Positions 56,644 to 64,000 of a DNA stretch of 64,000 bases are shown in pieces. The stretch lies in assembly GCA_018894105.1 (NCBI GenBank), contig CM032126.1:24526391-24590390 (forward strand). The letters run 5' to 3'. A program made the position numbers and the translations under genes. The notes below the pieces were generated by a model. The model saw only the letters and a program-made list of their open reading frames with translations, was not told the origin of the DNA and ran no database searches. This stretch comes from Jacaranda mimosifolia. Its lineage: Eukaryota; Streptophyta; Magnoliopsida; Lamiales; Bignoniaceae. Positions within the stretch are counted from its first letter, which is position 1. Every line of letters begins with the position of its first letter.

Positions 56644-57015
56644 TCTAACAGTTCAAGTACAGTTGATATAGTTGAAGTGCAGTCAAAATATGGTGTTGAG
56701 GATGGAATTCTATGGCGTCAACCTATAAGGTTTATCATCTTTCTAATTTCTTCTCTAGCCAAGTGTGAGAGATTAGCTTTTGATTTACCAGAAGTAGATT
56801 GAATCGAATATTCAGGTATCAAATTTGGTTTGTTTTACGTTGCTTCGTATCTAAATCCACTAGTTTCTTCATTATTTTTAACAGTTATTTACTTAGGGGG
56901 TTGGAATCTTTCTATTCCATACATATTTGTTCCTGAGTTTTTTGACATAAATAAAAGAAGTAAAGTTTTTGAAACAATAATTGGTATATTTGTTACATTA
57001 GCTAAAACTTATTGC
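56644..57015 (+). pseudogene. ndhA: nuclear copy of plastid ndhA exon 2, partial
   Basis: ndhA encodes a membrane subunit of the plastid NAD(P)H dehydrogenase complex. The copy begins [11 protein letters not shown] and continues L-W-R-Q-P and [10 protein letters not shown]. It hits a stop where about 30 bp are deleted (near 56803), then resumes [16 protein letters not shown] and [15 protein letters not shown] to L-A-K-T-Y. The rest of exon 2 is absent. In plastomes ndhA lies in the small single-copy region and rrn23 in the inverted repeat, so the join to the 23S fragment is not a normal plastid arrangement. Confidence 0.93.
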
Positions 57016-57254
57016 AAATAGTATCACACTAATGAGAACTGTAGTATATGATTAAGTGTGGCAATAGATTATTTGTTGCCATACATTAAAATGTGGTTAT
57101 ACCCCTTTTTTGTTAGCTGGATGTAGATATTTGTGTTTTTTGACTATTTGCACACGCACTATCATGACTATTATTTGAAGAAAATGTGATTTTATTGTAT
57201 TAGAAGGTTTTTAGGTGTTATTTCACGCATCAAATTGAGGTAAATTTAGCCAAA
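57016..57254. other. flank of the plastid insertion
   Basis: A+T-rich; includes the candidate CACTA-like partner end near 57100-57116. Nothing else recognised. Confidence 0.4.
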
Positions 57255-57420
57255 GAAAAAAATAAGTACACAAACATGCAAAATAAGTTCAGAACAAGAC
57301 AAATTTAATACGAAAAATGTACAGATCCAATATAAAAATCTCAAAGATAAGTACCTTTTTTTTGTTTTTAATCAAATTGCAATATCATTTTTAGTATATA
57401 AGAAATTAAGTTGTATTTAG
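57255..57420 (+). repeat. second shared segment of the duplicated upstream region
   Basis: AAAAAATAAGTACACAAACA, CAAAATAAGTTCAGAACAAG and, after about 95 extra bases, AGAAATTAAGTTGTATTTAG match 55161-55233 (AAAAAATAAGTACAAAAACA, then AGATTAAGTTGAATTTAA). Confidence 0.7.
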
Positions 57421-57424
57421 CTAA

Positions 57425-57829
57425 GGCTTTGTTTGATTGTAAACCCCAATACATTTTTCAATTCCCAAAATTTAAACAAACAAACACTACACATTCCCCA
57501 ATCTCACTCCCAAAAAATCCCTACTATTCCCAACTCCACACCATTCCCCAAGGCACCACACATTTTTTTATCATTACAAATATATACACATACTACCACT
57601 CATACAATATATATATGCATTTATAAATAGTTTTACAATATTCATTTCACCCCACAAATTCAATAAAAAAGTCATTAATGTGATATCTTATCCACCCAAA
57701 AAACAAACAAACAAACCATTTTCTCCAGATTCATTTTTCCAAAACACAAACAAACAACTATCATATTCTTTAACCCCATTACCCAAAATTCATTCTCCCA
57801 AAATATTCAATTCACAACCAAACAAAGCT
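57425..57829. mobile_element. candidate MITE, 405 bp, A/C-rich
   Basis: The left end GGCTTTGTTTGATTGTAAAC and the right end, reverse-complemented, AGCTTTGTTTGGTTGTGAAT are similar for about 20 bp. The interior is rich in CCCAA and ACAAACAAAC. It is absent from the other copy of the duplicated upstream region. A target duplication is unclear (TAA against GAA). Frames 57411-57626 and 57680-57868 are products of the biased composition. Confidence 0.5.
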
Positions 57830-57894
57830 GAAATTCCTAAAATTCAAATAAATTTTGGTATTTTATAATAATATGCCCTTAATGTAAAGACAAG

Positions 57895-58403
57895 AATACC
57901 TTTTCTTTTTTTTTCTCACTTTTTTAATAGCATAGGTATGAATTCTCACCATCCAGGGTCCCAAATTCATCCCGTCCCAGAAACCCTATACCACGAGTGA
58001 AAAGCCTCAGCTCTCTAATTATCAAAGAGGGGGAAAAAAAAGGAATAAAAAGAAAAGAAGAAAGAAAAAACAGCCTCATCTCTCTCTAGATTTTCTCTCT
58101 TATTTCTCCCCCATTCATAACTTCCCTCTTTTTCTCTCTAAATCGGGGCATCCCAATCGAAGCACACACATCATAGAAACACATAAATATACATATATAT
58201 ATATATATATCCATGTATGTTTATGTACTGCTCTCTTTCATGACCTTTATCTCTAGGGTTTAGGAAATGTTACTCTGACGCGCATTTGGACTGCAATTAC
58301 ATGCAATTTTCAGATTCGAATGTGAATTTGAAGTTAAAAGTGACTGAGGGTTTTTGCTACGCTTAGTTATTTCTTTCGTTCTGATTTATCGATCTGTGCG
58401 CCA
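57895..58403 (+). promoter_or_regulatory. promoter and 5' leader of the CNOT10-like gene
   Basis: The block 57895-58192 is the downstream copy of the duplicated promoter/leader. It has CT-rich tracts (58079-58140) typical of plant leader Y-patches, a (TA)n run at about 58193-58210 and a TAGGGTTTA telo-box (58254-58262) about 140 bp before the start codon. The telo-box is common in promoters and leaders of housekeeping and translation-related plant genes. The transcription start cannot be fixed from sequence alone. Confidence 0.6.
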
Positions 58404-58604
58404 ATGGATTCAGCATCTTCGTCATTGCCATTTGCCACGAGAGAAGGGTCGCCAGCAGCACCGGCGACGGTGGAGGACGACGGTGCTCTATCAGTTGCTG
58501 AGGGATTGGCTAAGGAGGCCGCTTTACTCTTTCAGGCAGGGAAGTTTGTGGACTGTTTAAGAATTTTGAATCAGTTATCGCAGAAGAAAGAGGGCGATCC
58601 CAAG
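58404..58604 (+). CDS. CNOT10: CCR4-NOT complex subunit 10-like, exon 1
   Basis: The first exon encodes 67 residues, starting MDSASSSLPFATREGS and ending in a K-K-E-G-D-P-K segment. The N-terminus is Ser/Ala-rich, followed by A-L-S-V-A-E-G-L-A-K-E-A-A and L-F-Q-A-G-K-F-V-D-C-L-R-I-L-N-Q-L, a helical TPR-like start as in plant CNOT10 orthologues. CNOT10 is a TPR protein of the CCR4-NOT deadenylase, which shortens mRNA poly(A) tails in the cytoplasm. The splice donor is AAG/GTAATT at 58605 and the exon ends in phase 0. The start is chosen because it is the first in-frame ATG and matches the family N-terminus. The identification is from memory of the family and was not searched. Confidence 0.82.
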
Positions 58605-58964
58605 GTAATTTTGTTGATTACCTTTTCCTTTTAAACTTCGGAGATTTAGATTCATGGCGATCTTCGTTTGTACTGTCTGAGTTTTGAAGTATAAAGTTTT
58701 TAGCTTGTATTCCTCAGAATTCAAGTTTATTTTGTTTGGATAATGCTCATGTTGAGGTAAACTTGTAGTTGATTTTACGGATGAAATGACAAGTGCTTTG
58801 TGTATTTATTTTGTCTTTGCTGCTAACACGTTTCAAGGTTTCCATTGTATGGATGTGCTATTAATTCATTTTGAGCGTTCAGTTTCCAAGTCATGGCTGG
58901 TTGTAGTTTACCTTTTATGCTTGATATTCTGAATCTTCAACTACCTTCTTTCATTTCTGTGTGC

Positions 58965-59026
58965 GTTGTGTGTGTGTGTGGGGGGGTGGTGGTGGTGGTG
59001 GTGGAGTTGGTGCTGGTGCTGGTGCA
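58965..59026 (+). repeat. TG/GGT simple repeat in intron 1
   Basis: (GT)n then a G-run, then (GGT)n. Low-complexity tract; the Trp/Cys-rich translation at 58966-59202 is an artefact. Confidence 0.92.
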
Positions 59027-59900
59027 TAATCCATTTCAAATTAAGCTTTGGCTCTTTTTCTAGTACTGGGAAAATGCTTGTGATACATATTATGGTTAGC
59101 CATTCGCATCTGGAGATTCTTCATGATGTAGTTTTGCAGAAAATTTTCTGTTGCTTTCTCCAACTACTTGTGTTATGTGTGACACTTTTTTTGTGGAGTT
59201 AATTTTATAAACTGCAAGGGGTTTGACTTATATGAAGAAAAAGTAGGTGTCTGGGCAGCTTCTTTGTTTTAATTCATTGTACATTTGCAAGTTAGTGCAT
59301 GATAGAACTTATAAGTTCCTGCAATACATTTTGACTTATCTTCGTGCTGGAAATAGGCATAGAATTGAGTTTAGCCTGTGGTTAATTAAAATGATTATGC
59401 TGTCCATTGAGTTGGGGGAACAGAGTGAATACACTTTTGATGCCTTGGTTTGTATTGGAATATTCATTTCCTTACTCCTGCATTCATATCTTCTTATTTC
59501 ATTCAAATGACTTCATATTTGATTATAAGAAAATTCATACCTATGGCCAGTAAATACATACAGTATACCATTTTTCTTTATTATTAAGGTAAAAGATGAA
59601 GCAAGTCGAAGTATATGCTATTATCTGAAAACACCTCGCATATCCCCAAGAAAACAATGAAAGAAAATTATATCCTCTGTCATGGTTTTTATGTTTTCAG
59701 TTTGGAATACCAACAAAGAGCATATTTTTTGGCATAAAATTCCTAGGCAGATTGTAAAACCTTTATTTCTAGTACATTTTTCAGACAGTTTCTTGGCTCA
59801 TGGCATGTCTATTAGACAATAAATTTATTAATACCAAGGAAGAGGCACTGAGGAAAGTAGGTGTTATCCTCTAATAGCTGAAACGGAAAACGATAAGGAT

Positions 59901-60063
59901 CTAATTAACTAATTCCTCCTGTCACATTGTGCATGAATTTTGGTTGACCCACAATAATTAACTATTTCTTCCTGTCACCTTATACCTGAGAACTGATTGA
60001 CCCTAAAATAATTAGCCATTTCCTCCAGTCACATTGTACATGAGTATTGGCTGACCCTATAAA
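59901..60063 (+). repeat. minisatellite, three units of about 54 bp
   Basis: Units begin TAATTAACTAATTCCTCC at 59902, TAATTAACTATTTCTTCC at 59955 and TAATTAGCCATTTCCTCC at 60009. Each carries a TGTCAC box and a TTGACCC-like end. Confidence 0.82.
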
Positions 60064-60929
60064 AGATTGATTCCTTCACCTGTGGTTATGATATAAAAAC
60101 TCCCATGTCTCACCATCAGTGAATTTTTCGTGGCTGTACTTTGTATCGTGGCATTTCTCTCAATACAAGAGTCTAGAGGGAATAGCCATTTAAGCACTTC
60201 CCTAAATAATCTTGCCTTTATTTCATTCCTTTATAACCCAAAAACTTACCAATGAGACCAAAGTGAAAATGTTGGAAACTGAACTTTTTATAAAAGACTC
60301 TTGAGAAATGTCATTATCGGTAGAAGAACAATATTAAAACAATGTAAACATGATTGATTACTGATGAATCACATTATGTATCAAATCTATATTAGGGGAG
60401 GGCTAGGAAGAAAAATATTTAAGAAATCCAAACTAAGGATGTTTTGGTGATTTTGGCATTTTGATAGGTTAAGATTTCTTATAATTTTGTTCTGTTGCAT
60501 GGCTGTTTTAATAGTATGGACTCTGATAAGAGTGATAGTTTTTGATTTTCAACAGTTTCTAAGTTCTCTCACAGCCAGGATCTGTAATAGCCTTTCTCTA
60601 TTTGGCTAATCATTTTCAGAGTAGTATTCCTAACTATTCTCTTTCCTTGTGGGTTATAATTGAAGAGATTGAAACCTAGGAGCTCTTAAATTTGATGCAA
60701 TCTTCTTTCTTTCATAGTTGGATTGCAATTTTTAAACTTGATTTTGGGATGCCATTAATTTCGTTTGCAAGTTGTTTGTTGGCCTAGGAGTGATTATAAG
60801 GTTTCCTAAGGTGTTTTCTTGCTTGATATCTTGTTAAGGTGTTCTCCATAAGGTTTATCTTATAACTTGGGGATATTCCTTCAGTTTTTTTTTTTTTTTT
60901 TCTGGGTTTGGTATTTTGTTGATGATTTT

Positions 60930-62260
60930 GTGCAAAAGTAAATAATGCAAACAAATACGCAAGTGCACGTGTCGCAACAAGTAATAAAATGATGAGAAGA
61001 GTGTTGATCCCACGAGGAACTAAATTATTCGCTACTAATTATTAATTTACCACACACTTGTTTTATTCAAACAAAATCAATTAAATAAGAATTAAAACTA
61101 AACTAATGAAAATAAGAAAAACGGTGCTGATTAAGATTTCTATCAGGATATAGAAGCCTAGAATTATGATTTTATCAATCGAATAAGTTGATTACATAAT
61201 TTTCTCCCTATGAAATTAATAACATGTTAATAGTTTTGAGTCTTATGCAATTACGAGACTATTCCAAATTACCTGCAATCAAATCCCTAATTTATTCAAT
61301 CCACTATATTCCTATGCGAATTAACTAAATTATGAATAAGGTTGCACCACTCAACTAACTCCCTAGGGCAAGTAGGTATATTCCTATCCTATTCACAAAT
61401 TAATTAGTTCATCAATTTGAACAATTAATCCCAGGGTCTTGTATTATCAATCAATTCCTAGATTTTCTTTTCGAAGACTTCTCTAGGGTTTAAAGATACA
61501 CTTGACTGTTGATCAGGGAATCAAATAGAAAAAACACACAATAGAAGAAATAACCTTAAGCGCTATTAATTTCATGAAAGAAAATCATGCATCAATTTAT
61601 TCACAAGAATCCATCATAATCTTAGAGTAACGAATTAGTTCATGATTGAATTGTCAAACAAAAAATGAATAAAACAAAATATCGTTTCAAATCCAGAATT
61701 AAAGACAAAATCAAAAGGATAAGAAGAAACTCTATTCCTAGATGAATCTGCTGATCTCCACTTTGTCCTCATCTGAATCCCGAATTTTCGTGATACTTCT
61801 GATCTCCAAAATAGAAAAATCAGCCTCTTCCACTAAGTGTTTAAAAGGCTTATTTATAATTGATTAAAAGAGTATTCTAATTAGAATATGACTCGAATAA
61901 ATAAAAAAACTTTTCTGCCCAGCCTTGATTAGATCATGAGGTGTCATCCCGTCAGCATTCCAATCAACTTTTGTCAATTTGTCCCATTTTGTAGCTTCTC
62001 TACTTATATTCCTGTAATTCTAAATCTTCACCAATTAGCAAGGGAATTATAATTTTTTAAACAAGAAAATTATTTGTTAAGTCCTAAACATGATATTAAA
62101 ATTAATACTAATATGGACTTAACATATTTTCTTCTTCCAATAATCTTTTCAACTCTTTTCTCTGGGCTTTCTTTTTATCTCATAAAGGTTGCTGTCTTGA
62201 ATCAATTACTTCATCTACAAGTTTCAAGCATTGGACAATGCCTTGTCCCGATTACTTAAT
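60930..62260. repeat. unclassified dispersed-type repeat in intron 1
   Basis: GCAAGTGCACGTGTCGCAAC with GATCCCACGAGGAACTAAAT downstream is a block I recognise as recurring in many plant genomes. The following sequence with CAACTCCCTAGGGC-like and CTTCTCTAGGGTTTAAAGAT boxes belongs with it. Boundaries and class are not determined and no terminal repeats were found. Confidence 0.45.
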
Positions 62261-62590
62261 GTTCAAGTGTGCTTAGCTTGTTGAGAAATTACAAACCAAG
62301 TAAAAAACTAAACCTTGAAGCATGGTTGTTAAAGGCGTTCATGTTTGTCGCCTAAGGCGAGAGGCGACAAGGGCGAGGGAAAATTGCCTTCTCCCTTGCG
62401 GCTTGCCCAAGCACGGCGCTTCCAACAAGCGCTAAGAAGGCATGCCTTTTCTCGCCTTTTTGCCAGGCGAGTCTGTGAAGTCCACTTTCAACCGTCAAAA
62501 ATTAAAATAAAAGCCCGAATTTAAAAAAAAGAATAGAAAAGAACACACTTAAAAATCCTAGCAAAAGCAGACAGAGACAACAAAGCAATA

Positions 62591-62776
62591 ATGGCGCTAA
62601 TTAGTATAAACATGCCTACCTTATTTCTCCCACCCTCTCAACAACAGTTGCTGCCAGCACCTTCGGCTGTTGCATACTTTTCGGCCACCACTTCCCTTCC
62701 CCTTCAGTTTTTTTGCGCATCTCTTTTTTCTATGTTCACTTCATTTCCAGCGTGTTCTTTTCTCTTTCTTTGCTGA
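62591..62776 (+). pseudogene. possible captured gene 5' fragment inside the hAT element
   Basis: An open frame of 61 residues starts MALISINMPTLFLPPSQQQL and continues with Ser/Ala/Pro/Thr-rich, acid-free sequence. This resembles a chloroplast transit peptide. The 70 bp before the ATG is purine/A-rich and leader-like. It is not part of the host gene frame and ends at a stop. It could be a captured exon from another gene or a chance frame; I do not recognise the protein. Confidence 0.3.
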
Positions 62777-62807
62777 ACATTTGTATCCATTTCATGCCAT
62801 TATTTAT

Positions 62808-63195
62808 AATCATTTGATTTATTTTAATTTTGTCACTTTTTTATTTTATTTGATTCATTGAATAAATTAAATGAGTGTCTTTTTATTTTCTTTGAAATTT
62901 TATTTGATTTTATCTTGTTATATTTGTTGCATACCCTATAGGTTCTTCACTAAAAATTATTAAATATATATTATATTTTTAAAAATTCTTATTAGATCCT
63001 TGCTTCAAAATCATTTGATTTATTTTAATTTTGTTACTTTTTTATTTTATTTGATTCATTGAATAAATTAAGTGAGTATCTCTTTATTTTCTTTGAAATT
63101 TTATTTGATTTTATCTTGTTATATTTGTTGCATACCCTATAGGTTCTTCACTAAAAATTATTAAATATATATTATATTTTTAAAAATTCTTATTT
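62808..63195 (+). repeat. 201-bp tandem duplication within the hAT element
   Basis: Copy one begins at AATCATTTGATTTATTTTAA (62808), copy two at the same sequence at 63009. Only a few differences are visible by eye (for example GTCAC against GTTAC, and AATGAGTGTC against AGTGAGTATC). The duplication therefore looks recent compared with other repeats in the window. Confidence 0.95.
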
Positions 63196-63599
63196 AGCGC
63201 CTTGCTTCAAAAGGCGAGTGCCTCTCGCCTTGAGCACTCGAGGCTTTTTTGCCTCGCACAACCTTCTGCATTTAACAACTATGCCTTGAAGGAGCTTTGA
63301 ACCATCTAATATATGATTGAAAGGAACTTGAGAAGATCCACTTGAATGTCCAACTCGACTTAACTCGACAGTGCCTTGCATGATGAGGATAATGAACAAG
63401 GATTTGTTTAAAACCCATTGGTGCTATTGATTTTGTGTTCACTCCAAGTGTCCAGTCAAAAGTATAGAAAAGACCAAGCAAACTGATATTTGGTCTTTAT
63501 ACGCATGCTCCAAACAAATAAAATCCATAGTGGATGTGAGGTTTATGTATTACATTTTCAGTTTGAACCATACTGATACAATTTTTTTGTTCTCTTTAG

Positions 63600-63686
63600 G
63601 TACAACATAATATGGTTATTGCTGTGTACTTTAGAAATGGAGGTTCAGATCCTAAAAGGCTTATTGAAGCACTTGAAAATATCAAG
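63600..63686 (+). CDS. CNOT10: CCR4-NOT complex subunit 10-like, exon 2
   Basis: Acceptor TTTAG/G at 63599-63600 and donor AAG/GTTTGT at 63687. In phase 0 it encodes 29 residues: V-Q-H-N-M-V-I-A-V-Y-F-R-N-G-G-S-D-P-K-R-L-I-E-A-L then E-N-I-K. This continues exactly from D-P-K of exon 1, and H-N-(M/I)-A/V-I-A and C/G-S-D-P-K-R/K-L match the TPR region of plant CNOT10. The remaining exons lie beyond the window. The open frame at 63619-63813 is in another frame and is not the product. Confidence 0.85.
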
Positions 63687-63705
63687 GTTTGTACTTTTAT
63701 GGTAC

Positions 63706-63727
63706 ATCTCTCTCTCTCTCTCTCTCA
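63706..63727 (+). repeat. (CT)n microsatellite in intron 2
   Basis: About ten CT units 20 bp after exon 2. The rest of the window to 64000 is intron 2, with nothing else seen. Confidence 0.95.
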
Positions 63728-64000
63728 TGGATGAGATCTTTTGTTATTCATCTTCTAGCATTCATGTTTGCATGTCTGTGTGGATGTTGTCCATTTCTTT
63801 CGATGCCAATTGACATGCATTTGACAAATAAGTAATATTTTAGGTTTCTTTTTATGTTGAAGCCAAGATTGAAATATATGCTTTAATTAGCTGAAAATAA
63901 TGATTTTCTGACTTTTCTCTTCATCAATTTTGTCACTAGCCAGTAGATGAAGGAAAATAAGAGTGTGATGGCCATTAACTGCATTGTGATTAATTATGAG

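Larger units (their letters stand above)
62321..63283. mobile_element. hAT-type non-autonomous element, 963 bp, 8-bp TSD
   Basis: Left end CATGGTTGTTAAAGGCG, right end reverse-complemented CATAGTTGTTAAATGCAG. Flanks are CCTTGAAG at 62313-62320 and CCTTGAAG at 63284-63291, a perfect 8-bp duplication, the hallmark of hAT transposition. Subterminal GGCGAG and CGCCT motifs are repeated at both ends. It contains a short transit-peptide-like open frame (62591-62776) and a nearly perfect 201-bp tandem duplication. No transposase was recognised. Confidence 0.92.
58605..63599 (+). other. intron 1 of the CNOT10-like gene, about 5.0 kb
   Basis: Bounded by GTAATT at 58605 and TTCTCTTTAG at 63590-63599. 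It contains a G/T-rich tract, a 54-bp minisatellite, an unclassified dispersed-looking repeat (60930-62260) and an hAT-type element (62321-63283). Short frames inside (58966-59202, 59247-59510 and others) show no recognised domain. Stretches 58605-59900 and 60070-60880 hold nothing else I can support. Confidence 0.8.

Noticed and set aside
56830..57021. an expressed membrane-protein gene
   Set aside because: It is the conserved middle of plastid ndhA exon 2 with an upstream stop and missing ends; a nuclear plastid pseudogene.
58354..58560. 68-residue frame overlapping CNOT10 exon 1
   Set aside because: Begins at TTG and runs in a different frame; a shadow of exon 1.
63619..63813. 64-residue frame at exon 2
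   Set aside because: Different frame from the spliced product and runs through the splice donor and the CT repeat.
1..64000. CRISPR arrays, bacterial operons, tRNA genes
   Set aside because: Direct repeats here are satellites, LTRs or minisatellites without regular spacers; no cloverleaf with conserved tRNA boxes was recognised by eye.

Overview
The window is nuclear DNA from a flowering plant, most likely a eudicot. It is A+T-rich and dominated by degraded LTR retrotransposons. It also holds small DNA-transposon derivatives, a nuclear copy of plastid DNA, and, at the right edge, the first two exons of one ordinary plant gene with a 5 kb first intron. No bacterial-type operon, CRISPR array, tRNA gene or functional rRNA gene was seen.

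Layout. 1-7503: the 3' part of a Ty3/gypsy element (family 1), with gag, protease, reverse transcriptase, RNase H, integrase and chromodomain remnants, all broken by stops and frameshifts, followed by its 3 kb 3' LTR. 7680-11510: a degenerate tandem repeat split by a solo LTR of a second gypsy family (family 2, 8648-11466, perfect 5-bp target duplication). 12731-15192, 16581-19486 (minus) and 25230-28133: three solo LTRs of family 1. 21108-23650: a diverged direct duplication. 28850-29985: a 5'-truncated family-2 LTR. 30056-30559: an orphan LTR plus primer-binding site on the minus strand. 33756-34566: a C+G-rich solo LTR of a third gypsy-like family. 34720-48810: a family-2 gypsy element with two 3 kb LTRs, a tRNA-Met-type primer-binding site and a shrunken coding region. 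A minus-strand Ty1/copia element (40174-44688) is nested in that element, and a Harbinger-like MITE (47965-48597) sits in its 3' LTR.

48811-64000: mostly A+T-rich intergenic DNA with a 669-bp foldback element (52624-53292). A chimeric plastid insertion follows (23S rRNA fragment joined to ndhA exon 2, 55822-57015). A duplicated promoter/leader block lies at 54850-55138 and 57895-58192. The second copy leads into a CNOT10-like gene (CCR4-NOT complex subunit 10; exon 1 58404-58604, exon 2 63600-63686, continuing beyond the window). Its first intron carries an hAT-type element with an 8-bp target duplication.

Only the CNOT10-like gene looks like an active host gene. The rest is best read as a nested record of insertions, solo-LTR formation by recombination, and decay. 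Insertion boundaries rest on terminal repeats and target-site duplications read directly from the sequence. Family names rest on protein motifs recognised by eye, and no alignment or database search was run.
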